Assembly: GCF_900100355.1 (NCBI RefSeq)
Contig: NZ_FNFH01000006.1
Location: forward strand, 169,278-233,277
DNA length: 64,000 nucleotides
Source of the DNA: Microbulbifer yueqingensis
Lineage (GTDB): Bacteria; Pseudomonadota; Gammaproteobacteria; Pseudomonadales; Cellvibrionaceae
Direction of reading: 5' to 3'
Of this stretch, positions 27,232-36,118 are shown one piece after another. How positions within the stretch are numbered: position 1 is the stretch's first letter; each line of letters starts with the position of its first letter. The notes beneath the pieces were generated by a model. It was not told the origin of the DNA and made no database searches. It worked only from the letters and a program-made list of their open reading frames with translations. The translations under genes were made by a program, and so were the position numbers.

Positions 27232-27251
27232 AACCCTGACCGGCCGTCGAC

Positions 27252-27620
27252 TCAGAGCAGGTAGCGGGATATATAGTGTGATATGTCGAGTATGCGGGTG
27301 GTGCCGCTGAACTCGAACCGTACCCTGCCCACGGATGAGAAGTAGATTTCCAGCTCGGAATCCAGGTCAAAGGTGCCGGAGGTTTCAACCGAGTAAGCGA
27401 CAATGTTCTTATAGGGCAAGGAGGTGAAATCTTTCTTGCTGCCAGTGATTCCCTGCACATTCACCGCAATAATTCTCTTGCTGGTGAACACCACGCCATC
27501 GCGAATGGATTTGTAGGAGTCCAGGATTTCCTCTCCATCGAGCAGCAGCGGTGCTACTTTCTCTGCATAGGCTGCATTCTGCTTGAGCTTGAAGAACCCC
27601 TTGTTATCAAAGTCGATCAT
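27252..27620 (-). CDS. Bacterial PH-domain protein (paralogue 1)
   Basis: A 122-residue protein of the bacterial pleckstrin-homology type. It begins MIDFDNKGFFKLKQ and has the family-like core DGVVFTSKRIIAVNVQGITG, then LPYKNIVAYSVETSG, DLDSELEIYFSS and the strand VRFEFSG. No signal peptide or membrane span is visible, so it is probably cytosolic. A second gene at 52660-53028 encodes a protein of identical length and very high similarity, including the same first six residues. The role of these domains in bacteria is mostly unknown; some oligomerise and bind proteins at the membrane. Confidence 0.85.
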   Translation of the reverse strand: MIDFDNKGFFKLKQNAAYAEKVAPLLLDGEEILDSYKSIRDGVVFTSKRIIAVNVQGITGSKKDFTSLPYKNIVAYSVETSGTFDLDSELEIYFSSVGRVRFEFSGTTRILDISHYISRYLL

Positions 27621-27715
27621 GGTTCATTTCCTTTTTGTTTTGCTTCTGCTATCAGTCCTCGATAGGCCGAGAGCTGGTGAGCGCGACGCTCGGCATCGCT
27701 CCCATGCTAGCGTGC

Positions 27716-30427
27716 TCAGGGCTTGATACGCAGGCATCTCCGGCTTCTCTGGCGCTGGTTTTTCAGTGCTTTTTCCAGTGTTGGCATCAATCCGGAATTT
27801 TTATCCAGGGCGTTGCGATACTGCTCCACGCCCTCTACGCCGCATACTATTGGGAAGACCATTGCAAAAGCCTTGCTGTATAGCGTATCTGCCTGGGCAT
27901 TCACGTTGGGCACTGCCGAGAAGACGCGCCCACTGAACCGGTCAAATAAATCCAGCTGCTCTGCCGGGAACAGGGCGGCGGTTGCAGCCTTGACCTGGCT
28001 GAGCTTGTACTGGTCCCGGCGCAGGATATTATCCAGCCATTCTTGCTTGGACTCGGCCCGCGGGCGGATGGCTGCGGCGGTGATGGCGCTATTGTGGCCA
28101 CGGTCGGTGCTGTCCCGTGCCTGCTCTTTTTCCAGTAGCTGCCGGTAATCGCCATACAGGTGGCGATTCAAGAGAATGACGAGTTGCCAGCGTCTGTCCT
28201 GGTCGATGGTCAGTCCCTCAATGGTCAGCTGGCTCCCCAGCAGCTGTATGACCCTGTCGAGGGCCTCCCCGGTATGGGCCACCGTGGTAAAGCTGTCGAA
28301 CCACGTTTTCTGTTCGTCACTGCCGCTCGGTGCGTCGCTCAGTTGCTGCCATATAAAATCTTCGATTACCCCCAGTCGCTCGAGGCGCATGTCCTGTGGT
28401 AGGTCGATGCGATACAGGTATTCACTGGCGGACTCGAGGTGACTGGCGATAGCGCGGATAACGTTGATGTCTTGTTCTGCCCCCGCATTTTCACGCGCAA
28501 ACCTGATCCATTCACTAAGGGACATCCTGCCTGCCAGCACGCTGTCGTACAGGTTTTGCCACAGCATCAGTCGCGTAAAGGCACTTTCGATATCGTTGAT
28601 GTGCTGCGACAGCTGTTCCACAGTCCTGGAGTCAAGCTGTACTTTCACATATCCCCAGTCCTCCTCGTTGGGATTGAGGATCTGCGGGCAGGGCAGGCCT
28701 TTGGCCGCTTCCACTTCGGTCTCGGCTCCACTGTAGGTCACCGGCAGGGTCTCCACCCGGCTCATGGTGTCGCGCTGCATCCGGTATAGGCCCAGCTGTA
28801 TCCGCTGCTCCCGTAATACCGGGTAATCATCCGGTGCACTCTGGTGAAGGGTGAGTCGCCTGATTTGGTCGTTCTTGCAGCTGAACCTGGCCCTGATCGT
28901 GTTTACCCCCGGCTGGTAGAGCCAGTCCCTGGTCCACTGTTCCAGGTTCCTGTCTGCCGCCTCTCCCAGGCTCTGCATAAAGTCCTGCAGCGTGGCATTG
29001 CCATAGGCGTAGTCGTGCAGGTAATTTCTCACTCCCTGGCGAAATTCCTCGCGGCCCAGGTAATAGGGCAACTGCTTTAGCACTGAGCCGCCTTTGCCGT
29101 AGGTAATGCCGTCGAAGTTGGAGAATGCCTCGGCCGTATTGGCTACCGGAAGTTCAATGGGGTGGGTGGTCATCAGTCCATCGGCGTCGTAAGCCGACTG
29201 CTTCGAACGCAGGTAGAAGTTCTCCCATACATCGTCGAAGTCACTGTTCTCCGCCAGCGCCAGGTAAGCCATGTAGGTGGCAAAACTCTCCTTGAGCCAA
29301 AGGCCGTTCCACCAGTCCATAGTCACCAGGTCGCCGAACCACATGTGTGCCATCTCATGGGCGATTACATTGGCGAGCCGCTGGCGCTCGGCCTGGGTTT
29401 TCTCGCCGCGGGAAACGTAGGCCTCATTGAAGGTAACGGCGGCCACGTTTTCCATCGCACCGATGGTGAAGTCCGGCACGATTACCTGGTCGTACTTCCC
29501 GAACGGGTACTCAATAGCGAAGTAATCCTGAAAGAACTCAAAGGACTGCTTCGTGAAAGTAAACCAGTCCTCTGGCTTGACGTTGGCTGCCAGGGTCTGG
29601 CGTGCCATCAGGCGGAGCGGGATACCATCGGCATCGTCTTCCCATACCCGGTAAGGGCCGGCATGCAGGGGCAGGATGTAAGAGGAGAACTTCTTTGTCT
29701 GCGGGAAATGCCAGTGCCGGTAATCGTCGTCCAGCTCTTCAATGCTGTCCTCGCGGACGGTGGTCACTACCTGCCAGTCGGCTGGCGCCTTCACATCCAC
29801 CCTGTAGTGCGCTTTCAGGTCGGGCTGGTCAAAGTGTGGGAAAAAGCGGTTCGCCTTGTAGGGTTCGAAGTGGGTGTAAAGGTAAACGCTGCCGTCTTCA
29901 GGGTCCTGGAATCGATGCAGGCCGGAACCGTCGGTGGAGTATGGATGGCGATAAAAAATGGTAATGCGGTTGTCGCCTTTCGCCAGGTGGTCGGGCGCGA
30001 TGCTGATGAAATAGCCGTTGTACTCAAACGGCACCTCATCCTCGCCCACCTTGACCTGCTCTACGGTGCCTCCGGAAAAATCGATGGTGAGCGGCTGCTG
30101 GAGATCGCCGGTCAGCCTGGTGTCTGCGACCACGGTGCCGCTGAAGGACTCACTCTCGGCGTCCAGGATGACTGAGATCTTATAGTCCACATTGGCAATT
30201 TGCTGCCTGCGCCACTTGGCATAGTCGGCAGTCAATTCCGGGTTATCTGCCCGGGTAACGGCGTCTTGATCGGCCGCCTTCCGCGATGATGAAGCAGCGG
30301 CCACCCGGTTTGACTCAGGCAGGCTGTTTCCCTCGATGGAAGCGTTTCCACTTTCGCTGTCATTATTGCAAGCGGTGAGCAGGACAGCGCACAGAAGGGT
30401 GGCGGCGAAGGGGGGCACTTTATACAT
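27716..30427 (-). CDS. M1-family aminopeptidase, lipoprotein (PepN-like)
   Basis: A 903-residue zinc aminopeptidase. The N-terminus MYKVPPFAATLLCAVLLTAC is a lipoprotein signal with lipobox LTAC. The canonical GAMEN exopeptidase motif is present (TIGAMENVAAVTFNE), followed by the zinc site HEMAHMWFGD and the Glu ligand in LWLKESFATYMAY. A conserved Tyr is probably in ITYGKGGSVLKQL. The C-terminal half is the helical ERAP1-like domain. It should remove N-terminal residues from peptides in the periplasm or at the outer membrane. It is the more conventional of the two M1 lipoproteins in the window. Confidence 0.94.
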   Translation of the reverse strand: MYKVPPFAATLLCAVLLTACNNDSESGNASIEGNSLPESNRVAAASSSRKAADQDAVTRADNPELTADYAKWRRQQIANVDYKISVILDAESESFSGTVVADTRLTGDLQQPLTIDFSGGTVEQVKVGEDEVPFEYNGYFISIAPDHLAKGDNRITIFYRHPYSTDGSGLHRFQDPEDGSVYLYTHFEPYKANRFFPHFDQPDLKAHYRVDVKAPADWQVVTTVREDSIEELDDDYRHWHFPQTKKFSSYILPLHAGPYRVWEDDADGIPLRLMARQTLAANVKPEDWFTFTKQSFEFFQDYFAIEYPFGKYDQVIVPDFTIGAMENVAAVTFNEAYVSRGEKTQAERQRLANVIAHEMAHMWFGDLVTMDWWNGLWLKESFATYMAYLALAENSDFDDVWENFYLRSKQSAYDADGLMTTHPIELPVANTAEAFSNFDGITYGKGGSVLKQLPYYLGREEFRQGVRNYLHDYAYGNATLQDFMQSLGEAADRNLEQWTRDWLYQPGVNTIRARFSCKNDQIRRLTLHQSAPDDYPVLREQRIQLGLYRMQRDTMSRVETLPVTYSGAETEVEAAKGLPCPQILNPNEEDWGYVKVQLDSRTVEQLSQHINDIESAFTRLMLWQNLYDSVLAGRMSLSEWIRFARENAGAEQDINVIRAIASHLESASEYLYRIDLPQDMRLERLGVIEDFIWQQLSDAPSGSDEQKTWFDSFTTVAHTGEALDRVIQLLGSQLTIEGLTIDQDRRWQLVILLNRHLYGDYRQLLEKEQARDSTDRGHNSAITAAAIRPRAESKQEWLDNILRRDQYKLSQVKAATAALFPAEQLDLFDRFSGRVFSAVPNVNAQADTLYSKAFAMVFPIVCGVEGVEQYRNALDKNSGLMPTLEKALKNQRQRSRRCLRIKP

Positions 30428-30576
30428 GGAGACTCCAGTGTTGTAGCGGCGCCGTTAGTGCTGGAGGCGCGAGTCTTTTGTTCTGGTGATCTTATATCAC
30501 GGCGTGTGCGCGGCTTCGAGACACGCTAACAGGAAGTGGACCTTGGCGTGCCTCGGCGCGGTGTTTCGGGCGCAAT

Positions 30577-30596
30577 AAAAAGGCCCCGGAGGGCCT
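30577..30596 (-). terminator. Rho-independent terminator of the 30.6-31.2 kb gene
   Basis: On the minus strand a 6-bp stem (AGGCCC/GGGCCT) with TCCG loop is followed by TTTTT, about 55 bases after the stop codon of the secreted protein gene. Confidence 0.8.
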
Positions 30597-30648
30597 CTGT
30601 GATCTTGTCGGACGGTGTGCGCAGCTGGCCCCACGTGTAGGCAGCCGG

Positions 30649-31209
30649 TCAGTTACAGATACTGGCAAAAGCTGTGCTGGATGTGCTTTTCAGGGAGGGG
30701 AACATGTGGTGATCCGTCATGTAATCGTTCAGCAGCTTTCTGGCGGTCCAGAACCTGGATCGCTCCATATCTGACATGCCCCGGTTGAAAAGGTAACGTC
30801 CTTCTGCGGGTGCCAGTGCGCGCCGCTCGGCAATGTAATAGGCATTATCCGCCATCGCGTTATCGACTTTGTCCTCGAGTTGCCCCTCGGCATCGACCTT
30901 CAGCTGGAAGCTGGGCAGCAGCTTGGCTACATTCCCATCCAGGTTGAGAAGTGCAGGATCAAGTGTGCTGAGCTCTCGGGCGACGTAGGCGCTGAGTTTG
31001 TTGCGCCTTACCTGGTATTTCACGAATGGCCTTACTGTCAGGAAAGACTCCTTGTCGTCCTCGGCCAGTGCCAGGGCAGATTCCATCATGACCACACTCT
31101 GGGTGTTCAGGTATTTTTCGTACTCCAGCAGCTCGCATGAAGCATGCAGAAAATTGCTGAACAAAAGCGCACTGCTGAAGCAGAAATACCTACCTATAAG
31201 TGCAAGCAT
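30649..31209 (-). CDS. Secreted protein of unknown function
   Basis: A 186-residue protein not recognised by family. It has an N-terminal signal (ending near FLHAS, before CELLEYEKY) and a mature part that is mainly helical and charged (for example VRPFVKYQVRRNKLSAYVARE). Cys residues near both ends of the mature chain (CELLEYE and the terminal SICN) could form a disulfide. It lies between the M1 lipoprotein and DUF1232 genes on the same strand, each with its own spacing, so an operon is not obvious. A terminator follows. Confidence 0.6.
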   Translation of the reverse strand: MLALIGRYFCFSSALLFSNFLHASCELLEYEKYLNTQSVVMMESALALAEDDKESFLTVRPFVKYQVRRNKLSAYVARELSTLDPALLNLDGNVAKLLPSFQLKVDAEGQLEDKVDNAMADNAYYIAERRALAPAEGRYLFNRGMSDMERSRFWTARKLLNDYMTDHHMFPSLKSTSSTAFASICN

Positions 31210-31287
31210 GGTTCCCCTCCTTTGTTGTTATTCTTTCCTTTCTTTGTTTATACCACGAAAGCACGGCGGCAGCGATTTACCCAGTGG

Positions 31288-31722
31288 TTAGCGAATCGAG
31301 GCCTTGATCTTCTGCCAGAGACCCGAGCCGACCATTTCATCGGCGGCCTCCAGTATTTCCCGAATGGTCGCAAGCAACTCAACTTCACCGGCCCAGTGCC
31401 TTTCTGCCAGTTCGGGGTTTTCATTGACGATATCGTTAAGTACGTAGGCGGAGAGGGCCAGGTCATCTATGTAACCCACCGGGCCGAGCACTGCTTCCGG
31501 GATAAAATCGATGGGCGAGACAAAGTAGGCGATGGCACCCGCAAGTTTGGCTTTTGACCTGGTGGGAACATCGGGGTCCAGCGCCAGCTTGCAGAGCAGG
31601 TGGAAGAAGTCGGGGACCAGGAGGATATATTCTACCCAGGGGCTTTCCTTGGCCTTATCCGATTCTGCCCAGTCCTTTACCTTCCGGCGCATTTCCACGT
31701 AGAAATCGCTATTCCTGGACAT
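31288..31722 (-). CDS. YkvA/DUF1232 family protein
   Basis: A 144-residue protein with the DUF1232 signature: VPTRSKAKLAGAIAYFVSPIDFIPE followed by VGYIDDLALSAYVLN. The conserved SPIDFIPE segment sits in a hydrophobic hairpin that may associate with the membrane. The family has no established biochemical role. The N-terminal ~45 residues (EMRRKVKDWAESDKAK) are charged and helical. It has its own start and is probably a single gene. Confidence 0.85.
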   Translation of the reverse strand: MSRNSDFYVEMRRKVKDWAESDKAKESPWVEYILLVPDFFHLLCKLALDPDVPTRSKAKLAGAIAYFVSPIDFIPEAVLGPVGYIDDLALSAYVLNDIVNENPELAERHWAGEVELLATIREILEAADEMVGSGLWQKIKASIR

Positions 31723-31912
31723 GCCGCATCTCTCCGGGGTGTTCAGCCACCGCTGTCAAATTGCACATGGGCTTGTTATATCACGGTGCTCGCCACCTTG
31801 TGAAATCCACGAATGCTGCTATTTGCGGCAAATCCGCCTGGGAAAATGCTGCTGCGCAGCTGGGAATGGCCGCGCCGGTCACGGGGCACCGGGCGGCCGG
31901 GATGCGGGAAAA

Positions 31913-33406
31913 TCAGTTGCTGGGGAACGAGAACTGCGCGCCCTCGCGCACACCGCTCGACGGCCAGCGCTGGGTGATGGTCTTGCGATTGGTGTAGAAG
32001 CGCACACCGTCCGGGCCATAGGTGCCCAGGCAGCCGAACAGAGACCGCTTCCAGCCGCCGAAGCTGTGGTAGGCCACGGGCACCGGCAAGGGGGTGTTGA
32101 TGCCTACCATGCCCACCAGGATATTATCGCTGAAGTAGCGCGCGGCCTCGCCGTCGCGGGTGAAGATGCAGGTGCCGTTGCCGTACTCGTGGTCGTTGAT
32201 CATCTGCATGGCCTCGTCCATGCTCTCGGCCCGCACCACCAGCAATACCGGCCCGAAGATTTCCTCCTCGTAACAGGTCATGCCCGGCCTGACGTTATCG
32301 ATCAGGGTCCCGCCCACGAAGAAGCCGTTGTCATAGCCCTCCACCTTCGGGTTTCGTCCATCCACCACGATGGTTGCACCCTGCTCCGCGGCGCTGGCGA
32401 TATAGCCGTTGACCTTGTTCATGTGCGCCTCGGTGATTACCGGGCCGAAGTCGTTGCTGCTGTCGGTGTAGGCGCCCACTTTCAGGTTCTGCATGGACTC
32501 CGTCATCTTGCCGACCAGCGCATCCGCGGCTTCGTCACCCACACATACCGCAACCGAGAGCGCCATGCAGCGCTCGCCGGAGGAGCCGAAGGCGGCGCCG
32601 GTGAGGGCGGCCACCGCGTTGTCCATGTCGGCGTCGGGCATGATGATGGCGTGGTTCTTGGCCCCGCCCAATGCCTGGCAACGCTTGCCGTGGGCGCTGG
32701 CGGTGGTGTAGACGTACTCGGCGATCGGGGTGGAGCCCACAAAGCTCACGGCCTGTACACGCGGGTCGGTCAGCAGCGTATCCACGGCGACCTTGTCCCC
32801 CTGCACCACGTTGAGCACGCCGTCCGGCAGGCCGGCCTCCTGCATCAGCTGGGCCAGGAACAGGGAGACGGAGGGATCGCGCTCGGAGGGTTTCAGCACG
32901 AAGGTATTGCCGCAGACGATGGCCAGCGGGAACATCCACAGGGGTACCATGGCCGGGAAATTGAACGGGGTGATGCCGGCCACCACGCCCAGCGGCTGCA
33001 TCTCGCTCCAGGAGTCGATGTCCGGGCCCACGTTGCGGCTGTGCTCGCCCTTCAGGAGGTTGGCGCCGCCGCAGGCGTACTCAACATTCTCGATGCCGCG
33101 GATCAGCTCGCCCATGGCATCGTGGGAGATCTTGCCGTGTTCCTCGCCGATCATCGCGCAGATCTTGTCCGCATTCTCCTCCAGCAGGTGCTTGAAGCGG
33201 AAGATGATGCGCGCCCGCTTGGCCGGCGGTGTGCGTCTCCAGGCCGGGAAGGCCGCCTGGGCCACGGCAATGGCTTCCTCGACGGTCTCTTTCGCGGCGA
33301 TGGCCACCTGCCGGGCAACCTCGCCGGTTGCGGGATTGAATACGTCCTGGGTGCGCTCGGCGGCCTCGCTCACCTTGCCATTGATGTAATGACCCACAAT
33401 GTTCAT
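31913..33406 (-). CDS. mmsA: CoA-acylating (methyl)malonate-semialdehyde dehydrogenase
   Basis: A 497-residue aldehyde dehydrogenase. It has NYINGK-like HYINGKVSEA at the start, GVVAGITPFNFPAMVPLWM, the NAD-binding FVGSTPIAEY, and the catalytic Cys in GSSGERCMALS. The family oxidises malonate or methylmalonate semialdehyde with CoA to acetyl- or propionyl-CoA. ATG 33406 is preceded by AGAGGAAG; codons before it are not family-like. It lies 108 bases downstream of the omega-amino-acid transaminase gene on the same strand; together they convert beta-alanine through malonate semialdehyde to acetyl-CoA. Confidence 0.95.
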   Translation of the reverse strand: MNIVGHYINGKVSEAAERTQDVFNPATGEVARQVAIAAKETVEEAIAVAQAAFPAWRRTPPAKRARIIFRFKHLLEENADKICAMIGEEHGKISHDAMGELIRGIENVEYACGGANLLKGEHSRNVGPDIDSWSEMQPLGVVAGITPFNFPAMVPLWMFPLAIVCGNTFVLKPSERDPSVSLFLAQLMQEAGLPDGVLNVVQGDKVAVDTLLTDPRVQAVSFVGSTPIAEYVYTTASAHGKRCQALGGAKNHAIIMPDADMDNAVAALTGAAFGSSGERCMALSVAVCVGDEAADALVGKMTESMQNLKVGAYTDSSNDFGPVITEAHMNKVNGYIASAAEQGATIVVDGRNPKVEGYDNGFFVGGTLIDNVRPGMTCYEEEIFGPVLLVVRAESMDEAMQMINDHEYGNGTCIFTRDGEAARYFSDNILVGMVGINTPLPVPVAYHSFGGWKRSLFGCLGTYGPDGVRFYTNRKTITQRWPSSGVREGAQFSFPSN

Positions 33407-33514
33407 GTGTCTTCCTCTTTTATTTGTAACTGCTCTAATTTTTATCGTCACCAGCGGGCCGACCCGGCTGGGGTTGCTGGTTCCAAGGCCGGGTCCGGGA
33501 TGACGGGGTGCTTC

Positions 33515-34852
33515 TTATCCGTTTGCCACTTCGCTGATGGTATCCCCCAGGGCGCTCACCAGTGTATCAATCTCCTCGGGCTGGGCGACAAAAGGCGTGC
33601 CCAGCTGCACGGTGTCGCCACCATAGCGCACGTAGAAACCTTTCTCCCACATTTTCATGGCGATCTGGAAGGGGCGCTTCAGGGGCTCGCCGGGCGCCGC
33701 CTCGATGGTCAGGCCGGCGGCCACGCCGCAGTTGCGGATATCCGTCACCAGCGGCAGGCCCCGCAGCTGGTGTACCCGCTCCTCGATCACGGTGGCCAGC
33801 TCGCGCGCGCGGGTGAAGAGGTTCTCCCGTTCCAGGATATCCAGCGATGCCAGCGCCGCGGCACAGGCCACCGGGTGGGCGGAATAGGTGTAGCCGTGGG
33901 GGAGCTCCAGCGCGTACTCGGGCCCGCCGTTCTCCATGAAGGTGTCATGGATCTCCTGCCTGGTCACAACCGCCCCCATCGGCACGGCGCCGTTGGTCAG
34001 CTGCTTGGCGGTATTGATGATGTCGGGGACCACGCCGAAGGCCTCGGCACCGGTGGCCGCACCCATGCGGCCGAACGCGGTGATGACCTCGTCGAAGATC
34101 AGCAGTATGTCGTGCTGGTCGCAGATCTCCCGCAGGCGCTGCAGGTAGCCCCTGGGCGGCGGCAGCACGCCGGCGGAGCCCGCCATGGGCTCGACGATTA
34201 CCGCCGCAACATTCGAGGCATCGTGCAGCGCCACCAGGTCCAGCAGCTCATCCGCCAGGTGGGCACCCTCCTCGGGCATGCCCTTGCTGAAACGGTTTTC
34301 GGGCAGCACCGTGTGGGCCAGGTGGTCGGCGTCGACCGCATTGCCGTACAGCGCACGGTTGGCACCGATGCCCCCCACGCTGATGCCGCCGAAATTCACC
34401 CCGTGGTAGCCCTTGATACGGCCGATCAGCTTGGTCTTGGTGGGCATGCCCTTCTTGCGCCAGTAGGCGCGGGCGATCTTGAGTGAGGTCTCGGCAGATT
34501 CGGAGCCGGAGCCGGTGAAGAACACGCGATTGAGCCCCGCAGGCATGAATTGGGTAATGCGCTCGGCCAGCTCGAACGACCCGGGGTGGCCGAACTGGAA
34601 GGCGGGGGAGTAGTCGAGGGTAGCCAGCTGGTTGCTGACCGCCTCGGCGATTTCCCGGCGACCGTGGCCCGCCCCACAGGTCCAGAGTCCGGACAGGCCG
34701 TCAAAGATGCGCCGGCCGTCGGCGCTGGTGTAGTAGCAGCCCTCGGCGCCGGTGATGATGCGCGGGTCCTGCTTGAACTGGCGGTTACCCGTGTAGGGCA
34801 TCCAGTGGGCGTCCAGCTGCGCCTGGGTCAGGCCGGCGTATTTGTCGTTCAT
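33515..34852 (-). CDS. Omega-amino acid:pyruvate aminotransferase (beta-alanine transaminase)
   Basis: A 445-residue class III PLP aminotransferase. It has WMPYTGNRQFKQDPR at the N-terminus, the phosphate-binding TGSGSESAET, the aromatic YHGVNFGG, the cofactor Asp in LIFDEVITAFGR, and the Schiff-base Lys in INTAKQLTNGAVPMG. It is of the omega-APT/BauA type, moving the amino group of beta-alanine (or similar omega-amines) to pyruvate. The product malonate semialdehyde is the substrate of the adjacent dehydrogenase. The divergent LysR gene is the likely regulator. Confidence 0.94.
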   Translation of the reverse strand: MNDKYAGLTQAQLDAHWMPYTGNRQFKQDPRIITGAEGCYYTSADGRRIFDGLSGLWTCGAGHGRREIAEAVSNQLATLDYSPAFQFGHPGSFELAERITQFMPAGLNRVFFTGSGSESAETSLKIARAYWRKKGMPTKTKLIGRIKGYHGVNFGGISVGGIGANRALYGNAVDADHLAHTVLPENRFSKGMPEEGAHLADELLDLVALHDASNVAAVIVEPMAGSAGVLPPPRGYLQRLREICDQHDILLIFDEVITAFGRMGAATGAEAFGVVPDIINTAKQLTNGAVPMGAVVTRQEIHDTFMENGGPEYALELPHGYTYSAHPVACAAALASLDILERENLFTRARELATVIEERVHQLRGLPLVTDIRNCGVAAGLTIEAAPGEPLKRPFQIAMKMWEKGFYVRYGGDTVQLGTPFVAQPEEIDTLVSALGDTISEVANG

Positions 34853-34979
34853 TCTTGTGCTCCCGGTTCTGCGCGGATTGTCCTTGAGATAACAGGGACT
34901 TTAGGCGATGGCCAAAGTTGCATAAACTGCAATTTATCGATCTTTAGTTTCATTTCCGTGCAACTAAGCGTGCGGATCC

Positions 34980-35049
34980 GTAGGAGCCTGCTTGCAGGCG
35001 ATAAGTGTGCCGGGCGCCGGGGCTGTTCGCCTGCAAGGCAGGCTCCTAC
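34980..35049. repeat. REPIN-like inverted pair of REP sequences
   Basis: Two inverted copies of a REP-type unit (left arm 34980-35001, right arm 35027-35049) begin GTAGGAGCCTGC and end GCAGGCGA; they differ by one inserted base. Each arm is itself palindromic at its core, and 25 bases separate them. The GTAGGAGC head is the sequence class of gammaproteobacterial REP elements mobilised by RAYT transposases. No RAYT gene is in the window. It lies in the divergent promoter region of the beta-alanine genes. Confidence 0.8.
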
Positions 35050-35079
35050 AGGGCATACCGGCATTTGGCGAGGACAACG

Positions 35080-36015
35080 ATGGCGCGTACACAGGCGGCC
35101 CTGCTAGGCCAGCTTTCCGATATCGACCTGCGGCTGTTGCGGGTATTCCGTGCCGTGGCCGAGGCCGGGGGCTTCTCCGCCGCCGAGCTGGAGCTGAACG
35201 TGGGCCGCTCCACCATCAGCCGGCACATCAAGGACCTTGAGGTGCGTCTCGGCGTCACCCTGTGCCGGCGCGGCCGCGCGGGCTTTGCGCTCACCGACGA
35301 GGGCCGCCAGATCTACCAGGCCACCCTGCGGCTGCTGGCCTCGCTGGATGCCTTCCGGGGCGAGGTGGCAGACGTGCACAGGCGTATGACCGGGCACATT
35401 TCCATTGCGCTCTTCGACAAGATGGCCACCAACCCGGCCGCCCGCATCGGTGAGGCCCTGCGACGCTTCGATGACCTGGCCCCGGAGGTGACCCTGGATA
35501 TCCACATCGAGCCCATCAACGAGGTCGAGCGGGGCGTGATGGAGGGGCGTTTCCAGCTGGGGGTAATTCCGGCCCACCGGGCCTCACCGAGCCTCGAATA
35601 CCAGCACCTGTTCGGGGAACAGATGTACCTCTACTGTGGCTACCGTCACCCGCTGTTCGACACCGCCGATATCTCCATCGACGACGACACCATTCGCAAC
35701 TGCAAATATGCAGGGCTGGGCTACCACTCACCGAACATGGAAGTGGGTAACCGGTTGGGGCTAGAGCGCGATATTACGGTCAATGACCAGGAGGCTATCG
35801 TTCACTGCCTGCAGTCGGGGCGTTATATCGGTTACCTGCCGGATCACTACGCGGATGGATTCGTGAAAAAAGGGGAAATCAGGGCGGTGTGTCCGAAGAA
35901 ATATCAGTATCAGTGCGACTTTGTGGCGATAAGACGGGTGTCGCCCGGGCCATCACGGATCGTCACGGCGATGTGGGACAGCCTTGCTGCCAGCCATGGT
36001 GAAAAGGACAATTAA
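35080..36015 (+). CDS. LysR-type transcriptional regulator
   Basis: A 311-residue regulator. The N-terminal winged helix reads LRVFRAVAEAGGFSAAELEL followed by GRSTISRHIKDLEVRLG and CRRGRAGFALTDEG. The rest is a substrate-binding-like effector domain (GHISIALFDKM, FQLGVIPAHRASP, CLQSGRYIGYLPDHYA). ATG 35080 has GAGGA at good distance. Divergent placement from the transaminase-dehydrogenase pair is the classical LysR arrangement, so it probably controls beta-alanine (omega-amine) catabolism, like BauR of pseudomonads, with the substrate or a product as inducer. Confidence 0.92.
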   Translation: MARTQAALLGQLSDIDLRLLRVFRAVAEAGGFSAAELELNVGRSTISRHIKDLEVRLGVTLCRRGRAGFALTDEGRQIYQATLRLLASLDAFRGEVADVHRRMTGHISIALFDKMATNPAARIGEALRRFDDLAPEVTLDIHIEPINEVERGVMEGRFQLGVIPAHRASPSLEYQHLFGEQMYLYCGYRHPLFDTADISIDDDTIRNCKYAGLGYHSPNMEVGNRLGLERDITVNDQEAIVHCLQSGRYIGYLPDHYADGFVKKGEIRAVCPKKYQYQCDFVAIRRVSPGPSRIVTAMWDSLAASHGEKDN

Positions 36016-36118
36016 TAGAGGCGCAACTGAACGTCATAACCGGGGGAGCAGCCGGGAGAGGATCGGGGAATGATAATACCCCCGGCTGTACCAAACCTGT
36101 CATGTCTCTGGCTGCTGG

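Noticed and set aside
31721..34486. 921-codon plus-strand open frame opposite the beta-alanine genes
   Set aside because: It covers two convincing minus-strand genes, its translation is rich in His, Gly, Ala and Arg with no domain, and it spans their intergenic gap. It is a shadow of the real codons.
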